Shown: positions 17,448-27,244, counted from the stretch's first letter. The stretch: 64,000 nt of DNA from Pseudoalteromonas nigrifaciens (GCF_002221505.1 NZ_CP011036.1:1860001-1924000), one strand, 5' to 3'. Notes: generated by a model not told the origin, from the letters alone. A program made the numbers and translations.

Positions 17448-18656
17448 CTATCTAAATAACACATCTTCGCGGTTAAACCATTTAACGCAAAAAGCTAATA
17501 AAATACCGGCAATAATAGCTGTAGCTAAAAATATTAGCCCTATTAGCGTGTAATCTACTGTGCCTTTAACTATTTCTTTTATTGCTAACGCTACATTAGT
17601 GACAGGAATAAACGCTGTTTTAACAGTGAGTTCCACATTTGGCATTAAGGCAATTATTACCGGAAAAATAACGCCCAGAGATAACGGTGTCATGTAGTTT
17701 TGCGCTTCTTTAAAGGTACGTGCGTAAATTGAAATAGCTAACGCTAGCGCAGAAAATATAGCCGCCAGTGGTAACAGTAATACAAAAATCATTAATAAAT
17801 CAGAAACGGCTAAGCTACTAAATGCAACTTTAATAAATTCAAGATCCGCAAAAGTAATCGCCAAGGCTATCCACACTCCCATACTCAGCACAGTAATGGT
17901 TGTAGAGGCAATCGAAGTAGTTAAAAGGGTAATAAATTTACCTAAAACAAGTTGTGTACGAGTAATAGGTGTTAACAATAATGTCTCTAGGGTGCCACGT
18001 TCTTTTTCGCCTGCTCCTAAGTCAATGGCAGGATAAGTTGCTCCCATTAATACTAAAGGTACTAATAAGTACGGTAAAAACCCACCTATTTTTTCACCTA
18101 GGTTTTCACGTTTGTCGGCGGTATCTACTTTTACAACTTCAATTGGTTCAAGTATTGCTTTTTGCGTTGCTTCGTCAATGCCAAAACTAAGCAGCTTTTG
18201 TACTTGTAACGCATCGCTGTATTCTTGCGCTAGCTCTTTCACCCGCTGAAACAAAAAGTTAATAGACTTAGCGTCGTTAAACACTACCTGCCATTTGCTT
18301 TGCTGTGCATTATTTAACGTTTGCTGTGCATTGCTTGGTAAATAAATGCCCATATCAATATCGCCAGCAATCACTGCGGCTTTAAGCTGTGCAACACTAT
18401 TAAAGGTTTTAGTGCCTTTATACTGCTCAAAACTTTTATGGTAAAACACTTTGTCGGTAAACTCTGGCGCATAGTCGCCGTTTACAATAGCGTAGGTATT
18501 TACTTTTTGCTCTGCATCCATAGCTGCTTGTGCGCTAATAAAGGCAACAACGGCAAAAATAAGTGGGAACACTGCAACTGGTACAGCCACTACAAATATG
18601 AGCGTTTTTTTATCGCGTAGTAACTCTCTTAATTCCTTTTTAAATACTTCAAACAT
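17448..18656 (-). CDS. natB: ABC-2 type transporter permease (NatB-like)
   Basis: Inner-membrane subunit of 402 aa. One N-terminal membrane segment (about 22-45) is followed by a large extracytoplasmic domain of about 140 aa and then five or six membrane segments, including the ABC-2 signature region GAGEKERGTLETLLLTP. This layout matches NatB/YhaP permeases, linked to Na+ export in Bacillus; the substrate here is unproven. ATG 18656 is preferred because GGAG lies seven bases before it; the in-frame GTG just upstream is too close. The start lies inside the end of the ATPase gene, so the two are coupled. Confidence 0.85.
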   Translation of the reverse strand: MFEVFKKELRELLRDKKTLIFVVAVPVAVFPLIFAVVAFISAQAAMDAEQKVNTYAIVNGDYAPEFTDKVFYHKSFEQYKGTKTFNSVAQLKAAVIAGDIDMGIYLPSNAQQTLNNAQQSKWQVVFNDAKSINFLFQRVKELAQEYSDALQVQKLLSFGIDEATQKAILEPIEVVKVDTADKRENLGEKIGGFLPYLLVPLVLMGATYPAIDLGAGEKERGTLETLLLTPITRTQLVLGKFITLLTTSIASTTITVLSMGVWIALAITFADLEFIKVAFSSLAVSDLLMIFVLLLPLAAIFSALALAISIYARTFKEAQNYMTPLSLGVIFPVIIALMPNVELTVKTAFIPVTNVALAIKEIVKGTVDYTLIGLIFLATAIIAGILLAFCVKWFNREDVLFR

Positions 18657-19437
18657 CACGTTTCTCCGTTAATATGTTCATAAACGCTTGGTTAAGTTCT
18701 TCACTGTTACCTGTTTGTTTAAACTCTTCTACAGTGCCATCAAAACAGCTTACGCCTTCGTTAATCACTGCTACGCGGTCGCACAGTAAAGCAACTTCAT
18801 CTAGGTGGTGCGTTGAAAAAACAACCGGTGTGCCTTGCGCTTTTAAACCTTTTATAAAGTTAATTACCGTTTGTGTGGTCATAATATCTAACCCGGTCGT
18901 TGGCTCATCTAAAACCACTACAGCAGGATAATGCACTACTGCGCGGGCAATATTGGCTTTTTGTTTCATTCCGGTTGAGAGGTTTTCTGCACGCTTATCT
19001 ATAAATTTATGCATATCGAGCAAGGTAAATAGCTCTTCGCAGCGTGTTGCAATATCTTTTTTGCTCATGCCATGGAGTTTTGCAAAATATTCGATGTTTT
19101 CTTTTACGGTTAAACGCCCGTATAAGCCGGTTGAACCCGATAGAAACCCAATCGATTTACGCCCCAGCAATGGCTTTTTTATTATGTCGTTACCGGCAAT
19201 GGTAATACTGCCGGCATCGGGTTTTAAGGCAGTAGAAATCATTCTTAACGTGGTGGTTTTACCTGCGCCATTTGGTCCTAGCAGTCCAAGTACTTCGCCT
19301 TTTGCACAACGAAAGCTAACATCTCTAACTGAATGAAAATAATCTTTATCTTCGCGCGGGTCTATTTCATCTACTTTGTTTTTTTTATGATCTTTAGTTA
19401 GCTTAAATTTCTTTTTAAGGCCAATAACTTCTATCAT
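18649..19437 (-). CDS. natA: ABC transporter ATP-binding protein (NatA-like)
   Basis: ATPase of 262 aa for the adjacent ABC-2 permease. Walker A is GLLGPNGAGKTT, the signature is LSTGMKQKANIAR, Walker B is VVVLDEP, and the switch is FSTHHLDEVA. A charged insert near residues 12-30 (KDHKKNKVDEIDPREDKD) precedes the core and is longer than in most exporters, a feature often seen in NatA-type proteins. It overlaps DUF3025 by 4 bases upstream and natB by 8 downstream, so all three form one translationally coupled operon. Confidence 0.87.
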   Translation of the reverse strand: MIEVIGLKKKFKLTKDHKKNKVDEIDPREDKDYFHSVRDVSFRCAKGEVLGLLGPNGAGKTTTLRMISTALKPDAGSITIAGNDIIKKPLLGRKSIGFLSGSTGLYGRLTVKENIEYFAKLHGMSKKDIATRCEELFTLLDMHKFIDKRAENLSTGMKQKANIARAVVHYPAVVVLDEPTTGLDIMTTQTVINFIKGLKAQGTPVVFSTHHLDEVALLCDRVAVINEGVSCFDGTVEEFKQTGNSEELNQAFMNILTEKRDV

Positions 19438-20246
19438 GTTCGTATCCTTCGTTTTTCTCTAAAGTAATCCGTATTATTATAAAATGTGTCGTCGGTGTTG
19501 TCCTCATGCCACCCCGGAACACCTAGTAGTGGTAAAGGTGAAAGGAGTTTATTGTCGGCTAAACACTGATCGGTTTTTATCATCTCATAAAGTCTTTGAT
19601 CTAGGTACTGGTATTGGGTAACTAAATCTTTACAAAATATTTCATCGGGTACAGTTACAAACAACGCTTTACCCGTTAAACCAATATAGGGTTTAGTTAG
19701 CATTTCGTAATTTGCATGGCCAAACATAAATGGTTTGATGGTTTTTCCCCACTGCGCTCTATGCTCAACAAACGCTGTTTTCCATTGATGATCGCGCAAC
19801 CACTGTTGCCATTGGGTATTGCTAATAGCCAGTACAACACCGCATTCGTCAAATAAGGTTAGGGCATTGCGATGTTTGGTACGCTGCTTTGTGCCATGTA
19901 CTGCAATATCTGCTACGTGGCGTTGATTAATAAGCGCTTTGGTTTTAGGAAATAAACACCAAATAAAGCCACCAAATAAGTCGTGCCAATTTTCAGTACG
20001 CGTAGGCACCTGCCCTGTTTCAAAAATAACTTGCTCGTAATAACGCTCAGCAAAATCTATTTTTGCATCATCGACAAAGCTAATAGCCAAGTTATTGGCA
20101 TTAATTGCGTTTAAGTGTGGGCTAAACCAGCTAGGCAGAGGCCAATTTTTTTGCTCATGTATATTAAACAACGTGCGCAAATGCTCAAAAGCGCCGCTTT
20201 GTAAGCAGCTTGGCTGAAATTCTTCTGGGGGAGTAAAACGCTTCAT
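19434..20246 (-). CDS. DUF3025 family protein
   Basis: Conserved protein of 270 aa with no signal peptide or membrane segment. It matches the DUF3025 family by the central NWHDLFGGFIWCLFPKTKALIN block and the following TKHRNALTLFDECGVVLA segment. The family has no established function. The gene heads the operon with the NatAB-type exporter, overlapping natA by 4 bases (ATGA), so its product may support that transporter or merely share transcription. No convincing Shine-Dalgarno is visible before the ATG at 20246. Confidence 0.75.
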   Translation of the reverse strand: MKRFTPPEEFQPSCLQSGAFEHLRTLFNIHEQKNWPLPSWFSPHLNAINANNLAISFVDDAKIDFAERYYEQVIFETGQVPTRTENWHDLFGGFIWCLFPKTKALINQRHVADIAVHGTKQRTKHRNALTLFDECGVVLAISNTQWQQWLRDHQWKTAFVEHRAQWGKTIKPFMFGHANYEMLTKPYIGLTGKALFVTVPDEIFCKDLVTQYQYLDQRLYEMIKTDQCLADNKLLSPLPLLGVPGWHEDNTDDTFYNNTDYFREKRRIRT

Positions 20247-20305
20247 TATTATTTGTACTTACTAGTTTATACCTTAAATTTTGTAACAGTTTACCGCAAA
20301 AACTG

Positions 20306-20322
20306 GTTCTAATTAATAGAAC
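20306..20322. promoter_or_regulatory. Dyad between DUF3025 and the M28 peptidase gene
   Basis: GTTCTA and TAGAAC arms around a 5-base AT centre, 41 bases before the peptidase start. Could be an operator; no regulator assigned. Confidence 0.25.
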
Positions 20323-20362
20323 TTCATATACTGGGTTATCTTAAAACAAAAATAGAGCCAAT

Positions 20363-21988
20363 ATGAAACGTTATTTCTCTCTTACCCTTATCACTGCTGC
20401 CGTATTAGCGGGCTGCGCTACAACAAGTATTACCTCCGATGATGTAACTAAGGGCTACAATAGTATTCAAGCTGATGAAATTGCTAAGCATGTAAAAGTG
20501 TTAGCATCGGATGAATTTGGTGGCCGTGCCCCTTCATCGCCAGGCGAAAAGCTAACGCTTGATTACCTAACAGCGCAATTTAAAGCCTTGGGTTTAAAGC
20601 CCGGTAATGGCAATAGCTTTTTACAAGAAGTTCCGCTGGTTTCGCTTGAAGCAGACTCAGACATGGTATTAAAAATTGGTGGTAAAAACTACCAATACAA
20701 AACAGACATGGTAATGGGCAGTAGTCGCATTAGCGAAAACCAAGCAATTGAAAACTCTGAGCTAGTATTTGTTGGTTACGGCGTTAATGCACCAGAGTAT
20801 AACTGGAACGATTACGAAGGCTTAGATGTTAAAGGCAAAACGGTAGTAATGCTGGTAAACGATCCGGGCTTTGCAACTAAAAACCCTGATTTATTCACTG
20901 GCGATGCCATGACCTATTATGGCCGTTGGACTTATAAATACGAAGAAGCGAGTCGTCAAGGTGCAGCGGGCGCAATTATTATTCACGAAACAGCACCAGC
21001 TTCATACCCTTGGTCTGTAGTAGAAAACTCGTGGAGTGGTGAGCAGTTTGGTTTTCAAAAAGAAAACAACAATATGGACCGTGTAGCCGTTGAAGGCTGG
21101 GTAACAACAGACGTAGCCAAAGAGCTGTTTAATAAAGCAGGGCTTGATTTTGATACACTAAAAGCCAATGCTGCAAAAGGCGCTTACCACGTTGATATGG
21201 GCGATTTGACTGCCTCTATAAAGATAAAAAACACCATTAAAAAGTCTATCTCGTATAACTTTATTGCCACTTTACCGGGCAGTGAAAAACCAGATGAACA
21301 TGTTATTTATTCTGCACATTGGGATCACTTAGGCACTGATAAAAACCGCAAAGGGGATCAAATTTTTAATGGCGCGCACGATAATGCTACCGGTACGGCT
21401 GGTTTAATTGAAGTGGCTGAAGCCTTTACTAAATTACCTAAGCACCCTAGCCGTTCAATGACCTTTTTAGCGGTAACCGCTGAAGAGCAAGGCTTATTAG
21501 GGTCAAAATATTATGCAGCTAACCCTGTTATTGCTGCCAATAAAACCGTTGCTAACATTAATATGGACAGCTTAAATTTATTAGGCAAAGTGAAAGATAT
21601 TAGCGTGGTAGGTATTGGTAAATCACAAATGGATGATTTATTAACAACGGTTGCGCTTGAGCAAGGCAGAACAATATCTGGCGATCCTAATCCTTCTTCG
21701 GGTGGTTACTATCGCTCTGATCACTTTGCTTTTGCAAACATGGGCATTCCAGCCATGTACGCAGGTGGTGGCACGCAAGCCTTTGACGAAGAAACTGCAA
21801 ACTACCGTAAGCGTATGAGCTTAGTACTGCGTGGTTGTTATCATCAACCATGCGATCGCTACCGTGATGAATGGGATTTATCGGGCGCGGTGCAAGACCT
21901 ACAATTATTTTATAAAGTAGGTTTTAATATTTCTGAGCAAGAGCAATGGCCAACGTGGAACACTAACTCTGAGTTCCAACGTAAGTAA
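20363..21988 (+). CDS. M28 family zinc metallopeptidase, lipoprotein
   Basis: A 541-aa cell-envelope aminopeptidase-like enzyme. The N-terminus is a lipoprotein signal with lipobox LAGC, so Cys18 should be lipidated. A PA-type insert (about 125-270) precedes the catalytic domain. That domain holds the co-catalytic zinc ligands in SAHWDHLG, FNGAHDNATG and VTAEEQGLLGS, plus a late SDHFAF histidine. It probably trims peptides taken from the surroundings. ATG 20363 follows AGAGCC. A CYHQPCDRY segment near the C-terminus might form a disulfide. Confidence 0.9.
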   Translation: MKRYFSLTLITAAVLAGCATTSITSDDVTKGYNSIQADEIAKHVKVLASDEFGGRAPSSPGEKLTLDYLTAQFKALGLKPGNGNSFLQEVPLVSLEADSDMVLKIGGKNYQYKTDMVMGSSRISENQAIENSELVFVGYGVNAPEYNWNDYEGLDVKGKTVVMLVNDPGFATKNPDLFTGDAMTYYGRWTYKYEEASRQGAAGAIIIHETAPASYPWSVVENSWSGEQFGFQKENNNMDRVAVEGWVTTDVAKELFNKAGLDFDTLKANAAKGAYHVDMGDLTASIKIKNTIKKSISYNFIATLPGSEKPDEHVIYSAHWDHLGTDKNRKGDQIFNGAHDNATGTAGLIEVAEAFTKLPKHPSRSMTFLAVTAEEQGLLGSKYYAANPVIAANKTVANINMDSLNLLGKVKDISVVGIGKSQMDDLLTTVALEQGRTISGDPNPSSGGYYRSDHFAFANMGIPAMYAGGGTQAFDEETANYRKRMSLVLRGCYHQPCDRYRDEWDLSGAVQDLQLFYKVGFNISEQEQWPTWNTNSEFQRK

Positions 21989-22033
21989 TTTAATCTTATC
22001 TAATCGAAAAACTCAAATAGAGTAATCGATATA

Positions 22034-22072
22034 ATTGCACTCAAATGATATTGATTATCATTTGAGTGCAAT
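22034..22072. promoter_or_regulatory. Fur-family operator within a long perfect dyad
   Basis: Two perfect 17-bp arms (ATTGCACTCAAATGATA and its complement) flank a 5-base loop. On the minus strand the core reads TGATAATCAATATCA, matching the Fur 7-1-7 consensus TGATAATCATTATCA at 14 of 15 positions. It lies about 40-75 bases before the transporter start. It has no T-run, so it is not a simple terminator. The regulator may be Fur or the manganese-sensing Mur. Confidence 0.75.
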
Positions 22073-22074
22073 GT

Positions 22075-22109
22075 AAAGTGTAGCTTAGTTACTTACTAGG
22101 CCACACTTT
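22075..22109 (+). promoter_or_regulatory. Leader hairpin abutting the transporter start codon
   Basis: AAAGTGT (22075-22081) pairs with ACACTTT (22103-22109), and the next base begins the ATG. The only Shine-Dalgarno-like AGG at 22098-22100 lies within the loop side. May limit translation. Confidence 0.4.
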
Positions 22110-23282
22110 ATGCAATTACTCTCACATAGTGGATTTATAACAGCCAATTCAAAACGCTTTATGGGTCAAAACAAACGCTTATTATTACCACTCTTTATAT
22201 TAGTGTGTTTAGCCCTACCTAATTTACGCGCTATTACTATTACTGCACTCAGTGACGCATTTTTTCAGGTCAGTGTTTTTGTAGCAGCTACCTTACTAAT
22301 TTACTACTACGCCATAGCACGTTTACCACAATTAGAGCTTAGTTATTTAAGCGCTAAGTCGCCTATTTTAGAAGTTGCTTTTGCATCTATACTAGGTGCA
22401 TTACCAGGCTGTGGTGGTGCAATTATTGTTGTTACCCAATTTACAAAAGGCCAAGCCAGTTTTGGCGCTATTGTCGCGGTTTTAGCTGCAACAATGGGTG
22501 ATGCGGCATTTTTACTACTTGCTACTCGCCCTACTGAAGGGGTAATTATTATGGGTATTGGCTTGGTTGTAGGAACTTTAAGCGGGTTGATAGTAAATGC
22601 TATTCATAAAAAAGACTTTTTGCGACCACTCCCACAACAGCATAAACAACAGGTTATACAGCTACCAACAGCTATTATTAAAATATCTAAGCCGGTATGG
22701 ATGGTTGCTATTGTTCCAAGCTTAATTATTGCTTTGTTAATTGCGTTTAATGTTGATTTTAACAAGTGGGATACTAATATACCTAACATTATTAGCTCTT
22801 TTGGCGCTGCAATGGCACTGTTTATTGTCAGTATTTGGGCGTATTCGTCTAAAGGAGAGAGCTATAAAGAAGTCACCTCAGAAGACGATGCATGTAAGCG
22901 TAATCCTCCCTCTAATATTACCAAGGTATTACAAGACACTCACTTTGTAACTGCGTGGGTCGTTGCGTCATTTATGTTATTTGAAATATTAGTAAATGTG
23001 GCAGGACTTGATTTAAAAGCATGGTTTTTACACTATGCGTATTTAGCACCACTTATAGCGGTATTAATCGGTTTTTTACCCGGTTGCGGGCCACAAATAA
23101 TTGTTACCACTTTGTACATTCAAGGTATTATTCCATTTAGTGCTTTAACTGCAAATGCTATTTCTAACGATGGCGATGCGCTGTTTCCTGCCATAGCAAT
23201 GGCACCAAAAGCCGCGCTCATAGCAACTTTTTATACTGCAATACCGGCTTTAGCCGTGGGTTATGGTTTATATTTTTGGTGA
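22110..23282 (+). CDS. Predicted manganese/heavy-metal exporter (ArsP_2/DUF2899-like, 10-11 membrane segments)
   Basis: Integral membrane protein of 390 aa. Two halves each carry a GxLPGCG motif (GALPGCGG near residue 96-103 and GFLPGCGP near 322-328), followed by a GDA-containing segment (MGDAAFLLLATRP and DGDALFPAIAMAP). This points to an internal duplication with inverted or tandem topology. The cysteines and aspartates within the membrane could bind metal. Families of this type are annotated as predicted manganese transporters or heavy-metal exporters. A Fur-type operator just upstream supports a metal role. The exact substrate and direction of transport are not established. Confidence 0.7.
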   Translation: MQLLSHSGFITANSKRFMGQNKRLLLPLFILVCLALPNLRAITITALSDAFFQVSVFVAATLLIYYYAIARLPQLELSYLSAKSPILEVAFASILGALPGCGGAIIVVTQFTKGQASFGAIVAVLAATMGDAAFLLLATRPTEGVIIMGIGLVVGTLSGLIVNAIHKKDFLRPLPQQHKQQVIQLPTAIIKISKPVWMVAIVPSLIIALLIAFNVDFNKWDTNIPNIISSFGAAMALFIVSIWAYSSKGESYKEVTSEDDACKRNPPSNITKVLQDTHFVTAWVVASFMLFEILVNVAGLDLKAWFLHYAYLAPLIAVLIGFLPGCGPQIIVTTLYIQGIIPFSALTANAISNDGDALFPAIAMAPKAALIATFYTAIPALAVGYGLYFW

Positions 23283-23310
23283 GTAAATAATACTTTTAAA
23301 TACAGTAAAC

Positions 23311-23337
23311 AAAAAACCAGCCGAAGCTGGTTTTTTT
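23311..23337. terminator. Bidirectional intrinsic terminator between the transporter and bkdB
   Basis: AAAAAACCAGC, loop CGAA, GCTGGTTTTTTT; A-run and T-run allow use from both sides. Confidence 0.9.
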
Positions 23338-23358
23338 AATAACAATAAGCGCGTATGT

Positions 23359-24933
23359 TTAGCTCATCGCCATCATCATTACCGATGGGTTTTCTAAGTA
23401 CGATTTCCAAAGGTTATTAAAACGGGCAATAGTGCCACCATCAATCACGCGATGATCGCCAGACCAGCTCACCTGCATTATAGCTTTGCTTACCACTTGG
23501 CCGTTTTCATCAAAACGCGGTAAGTGCTGTAATTTGCCCAAAGCAACAATAGCCACCTCTGGTTTATTAATAATAGGCGTCGCAATAGTGCCGCCAATTG
23601 CACCAATATTTGAAATACTAATAGTACCGCCTTTCAAATCATCTGGCGCAACACGACCTTCTCGCGCTGAGTCGGTTAAACGGGTTAAATCGTTTGCAAC
23701 TTCTACAATACTTTTGCTCTGACACGATTTAATATTAGGCACTAATAAACCTATTTTTGAGTCAACTGCAATTCCAATATTATGATCGTTATAATAGGTA
23801 AGCTCGCTGCACTCATCATTTACTTTAGAGTTAAGTACTGGGTACTCTTTCATTGCAAGCGATAATGCTTTAACAAAAAACGGCATCATGGTTAGTTTAA
23901 TACCTTGCGCTTTATACTGCTCTTTTAAACTAGAGCGAAGCGCAATTAGCTTAGTTAAGTCTACTTCATCACTAAAGGTAAAGTGTGGAATGGTCGAAAC
24001 CGACGCCACCATTTGTTTAGCCATTGCCGCTTTTATGCCTTTAATTGGCTCTACACGTGTACCACCTGAGTGTGTAGCTGATGTTCTTTGCTCATTGCCA
24101 CTGTGCAATGGTGAGGTATCGATAGTGTTAGGAACTTCGCCTTTTACAAACTCTTCTATGTCTTGTTTATAAATACGGCCATTTTTACCACTGCCCGGTA
24201 CACAAGTTAAATCAACATCAAGCTCGCGTGCTTTACGACGAACCGCTGGCGATGCAACTGCTTTTTTATTCACAATTTTAGTTGTTTGCTCAGCTTTAAT
24301 AGCCGCTGGTTTATCTGCTGCATTAGTTTGTGCTTTTACCACTGCTTGATTTATATCTGCATCGGCTTTAGCTGTGCGCCCTGCTACCGTCATTTGAAAT
24401 AACGGGCTGTGCACTTTGGCTATTTCACCTTTTTGATAATACAGCTTATTTACAACACCAGTATATTTTGCCGGTATTTGTACCAAGGCTTTGTCTGTCA
24501 TTACATCACAAACCGCTTGATCCTCAACTATTTCTTCACCTTCGGCAACTAACCAGTCAACAATTTCACACTCAACAATACCTTCGCCTATATCTGGCAA
24601 AATAAAATCTTCTAAGTGCTCGCTGCTATTATTACTGACAACCGTTTGAGCTGCTTTTTCAGGTGCTGCATCAGCTTCTTCGCTAACTGCTTCACCACTT
24701 ACATTCATAGCAAATAATGGCCCATGAACCTTGGCAATTTCACCTTTTTGATAATAAAGCTTGGTAATTACCCCATCATGTACAGCGGGTATTTGCACTA
24801 ATGCCTTGTCTGTCATTACATCACAAATAGGCTGATCTTCAGCCACAGTGTCACCTTCTGCCACAAGCCATTCAACAACTTCGCATTCAACTATGCCTTC
24901 ACCAATATCGGGTAATATAAAATCTTTAGCCAT
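23359..24933 (-). CDS. bkdB: Branched-chain 2-oxoacid dehydrogenase complex E2 (lipoamide acyltransferase), two lipoyl domains
   Basis: Core acyltransferase of 524 aa that transfers branched acyl groups to CoA. Two N-terminal lipoyl domains carry lipoylation sites Lys43 and Lys148 within DVMTDKALVQIPA repeats. A linker and a peripheral-subunit-binding domain (about 225-262, ASPAVRRKARELDVDL) lead to the catalytic domain with His494 in HRVIDGG. Last gene of the operon; AGGGGAT precedes its ATG, 8 bases after bkdA2. No E3 gene is present, so the complex must borrow dihydrolipoamide dehydrogenase from elsewhere. Confidence 0.93.
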   Translation of the reverse strand: MAKDFILPDIGEGIVECEVVEWLVAEGDTVAEDQPICDVMTDKALVQIPAVHDGVITKLYYQKGEIAKVHGPLFAMNVSGEAVSEEADAAPEKAAQTVVSNNSSEHLEDFILPDIGEGIVECEIVDWLVAEGEEIVEDQAVCDVMTDKALVQIPAKYTGVVNKLYYQKGEIAKVHSPLFQMTVAGRTAKADADINQAVVKAQTNAADKPAAIKAEQTTKIVNKKAVASPAVRRKARELDVDLTCVPGSGKNGRIYKQDIEEFVKGEVPNTIDTSPLHSGNEQRTSATHSGGTRVEPIKGIKAAMAKQMVASVSTIPHFTFSDEVDLTKLIALRSSLKEQYKAQGIKLTMMPFFVKALSLAMKEYPVLNSKVNDECSELTYYNDHNIGIAVDSKIGLLVPNIKSCQSKSIVEVANDLTRLTDSAREGRVAPDDLKGGTISISNIGAIGGTIATPIINKPEVAIVALGKLQHLPRFDENGQVVSKAIMQVSWSGDHRVIDGGTIARFNNLWKSYLENPSVMMMAMS

Positions 24934-24941
24934 GGTATCCC

Positions 24942-25919
24942 CTAAAAATCCATTGATTGTTTAATTGCGGCCAATACTTTTAATGCATCCGGTACATATT
25001 CTTTTTCAAGCGCTAACGGATACGGCGTATCTAAGCCACACACGCGCATAATTGGCGATTCTAAATGTAGGAAACATTCTTGACCAATGGTTGCCGCTAT
25101 TTCTGCACCAAAACCATTAGTAATTGGCGCTTCGTGGCTAACAATCAAGCGTCCAGTTTTAGTCACCGACTGTGCAATTGCCTCTACATCCCATGGTAAA
25201 ATACTGCGTAAATCAATTACTTCGCAGCTAATGCCTTGTTCACTTGCTTGTTTGGCGGCGTCTTCTATTATTTCCATTTGCGCGCCCCACGCAAGTAAGG
25301 TCACGTCTGTACCTTGCTGTACTACCTCGGCTTTTCCAAGCTCAATGGTGTAATCTTCTTCTGGCACTTCGCCGATTGATGCGCGATATAAGCGTTTTGG
25401 TTCAAAAAACAATACCGGGTTGTCATCTTTGATTGCCGCGCGTAATAAGCCTTTTGCTTGGTACGGGTTACGCGGCACAATCACTTTTAAGCCTGGTGTA
25501 TGTGCAAAGTAAGCCTCGGGTGATTGTGAATGATACAAGCCCCCTGCAATTCCGCCGCCGTAAGGTGTACGAATAGTTAAATTACCCACATTAAACTCAT
25601 TACCACTGCGGTAGCGAAATTTAGCTGATTCATTAACTATTTGGTCAAATGCTGGAAATATATAATCTGCAAACTGAATTTCTGCCAGCGCTGGAGCGCC
25701 AAAAGCCGCTAAACCATTCGCAAAACCTAAAATACCTTGCTCTGTAAGCGGGGTATTAAATACACGGTGTTTACCGTACTTTTCTTGTAAGCCTGAAGTT
25801 GCTCTAAATACACCACCAAAGTAACCCACATCTTCGCCAAAAATACAGGCTTGTGGATGCTCTGCCATAGTAATGTCAAGTGCAGAGTTAATTGCGTGTA
25901 GCATGTTCATTTTAGCCAT
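24942..25919 (-). CDS. bkdA2: Branched-chain 2-oxoacid dehydrogenase E1 beta subunit
   Basis: Transketolase-like beta subunit of 325 aa that pairs with BkdA1 to decarboxylate 2-oxo acids derived from Leu, Ile and Val using thiamine diphosphate. It has the conserved [16 protein letters not shown]-terminus, the [17 protein letters not shown] cofactor region and the C-terminal transketolase domain ([16 protein letters not shown]). The start overlaps the bkdA1 stop by one base, so the subunits should be made in equal amounts. Confidence 0.94.
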   Translation of the reverse strand: MAKMNMLHAINSALDITMAEHPQACIFGEDVGYFGGVFRATSGLQEKYGKHRVFNTPLTEQGILGFANGLAAFGAPALAEIQFADYIFPAFDQIVNESAKFRYRSGNEFNVGNLTIRTPYGGGIAGGLYHSQSPEAYFAHTPGLKVIVPRNPYQAKGLLRAAIKDDNPVLFFEPKRLYRASIGEVPEEDYTIELGKAEVVQQGTDVTLLAWGAQMEIIEDAAKQASEQGISCEVIDLRSILPWDVEAIAQSVTKTGRLIVSHEAPITNGFGAEIAATIGQECFLHLESPIMRVCGLDTPYPLALEKEYVPDALKVLAAIKQSMDF

Positions 25920-27133
25920 TACTTAATTCTCCCTGCTGTAACTGGGTAGGCATCTGGATGCAGTTTTATATGCGCTTTTAGTTGCTCATATTGGCGTTGC
26001 AATGATGGAATTGGGGTATCGTAAACATCTGATATTAATTCTTCTAAAGCTGGCTTTGCCACTACTTCGGCACGTTTTAGCGCAGCTAAAATTTCTTCAC
26101 GAATTGATTCTTTAGCTTTTACATCGTCGGCTTCGTTTAGCCAGTCTTGCTTAATTAGCCATTTTCTAAACTTGTCGATTGGGCATACTTGATGATTAGC
26201 TTCTTCATCTTTAGAGCGATAACCACTTGGATCGTCTGAGGTCGAATGCGCACCTAAGCGATAAGCAATTGATTCAATTAAAATTGGCTCGCCTGTGCTC
26301 ACTGCAATTTCACGGGCTTTTTTAGTTGCCGCATACACTGCAAGGGCATCTGTGCCATCAACACGAATTGTTTTAATACCGTAACCAACGCCACGAGAAG
26401 CAATGCCGTCACCTTTAAACTGCTCATCTGCAGGGGTCGAAATAGCATAACCATTATTACGGGCAAAAAATATTACCGGCGCTTGATGCACTGCAGCCAT
26501 ATTTACACCGGCATGAAAGTCCCCTTCAGACGCTGCGCCTTCACCAAAATAACAAATAGTGATGTTATCTATAGTGCTGGCAAGCTCACCTGTTTTAGCA
26601 TCTATATGTTTAATTTTTTGACCATAAGCGTAGCCAGTCGCTTGTGGAATTTGTGTTCCTAATGGCGATGATATGGTCATATAGTTTAATGCTTTAGAAC
26701 CATAATGAATCGGCATTTGGCGGCCTTTGCCTAAATCCAGTTCATTAGAAAACATTTGGTTCATAAACTGATCAAGCGTAAAACCACGATAGTGAAGCGC
26801 CGCTTGTTCACGGTACTGAGCCATAATCATATCATTTTGATCAAGCGCAGCTGCAGAGGCTGTTACTGCAGCTTCTTCACCTAAACATTGCATATAAAAG
26901 CTAATGCGGCCTTGACGCTGTGCACCTTGCATGCGCTCATCTAACAAACGTATAAAGCGCATGGTTTCGTATAATTTAATTGCGGTATGTTTTGAAATGT
27001 CGGGTGCGGTTGCACCTGGATGAATCTCGCCGTCCTCAGTTAAAATACTAAGGGTTGGAATAGTTAACGCATTGCCATCGATAAACTCAAGCTTATGGTT
27101 AATATTCAGCGATACGTTATTTGGATTACTCAT
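25919..27133 (-). CDS. bkdA1: Branched-chain 2-oxoacid dehydrogenase E1 alpha subunit
   Basis: Thiamine-diphosphate-binding alpha subunit, 404 aa. The ThDP motif begins at [13 protein letters not shown] and continues to NNGYAIS. The phosphorylation-loop-like region [16 protein letters not shown] marks the branched-chain rather than the pyruvate enzyme. AAGGTAGG precedes its ATG. First gene of bkdA1-A2-B, with a 24-bp palindrome 112 bases upstream that probably regulates the operon. Confidence 0.94.
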   Translation of the reverse strand: MSNPNNVSLNINHKLEFIDGNALTIPTLSILTEDGEIHPGATAPDISKHTAIKLYETMRFIRLLDERMQGAQRQGRISFYMQCLGEEAAVTASAAALDQNDMIMAQYREQAALHYRGFTLDQFMNQMFSNELDLGKGRQMPIHYGSKALNYMTISSPLGTQIPQATGYAYGQKIKHIDAKTGELASTIDNITICYFGEGAASEGDFHAGVNMAAVHQAPVIFFARNNGYAISTPADEQFKGDGIASRGVGYGIKTIRVDGTDALAVYAATKKAREIAVSTGEPILIESIAYRLGAHSTSDDPSGYRSKDEEANHQVCPIDKFRKWLIKQDWLNEADDVKAKESIREEILAALKRAEVVAKPALEELISDVYDTPIPSLQRQYEQLKAHIKLHPDAYPVTAGRIK

Positions 27134-27244
27134 AACCTACCTTCTTTTGTTGTCGATAAAACAGTGCCCATTAAATTATTATTGTGGGTTGATTGCTGCG
27201 AATAAACTTTGCAACATCTGCACTGTCTTTAATTAAAGCTGCCG

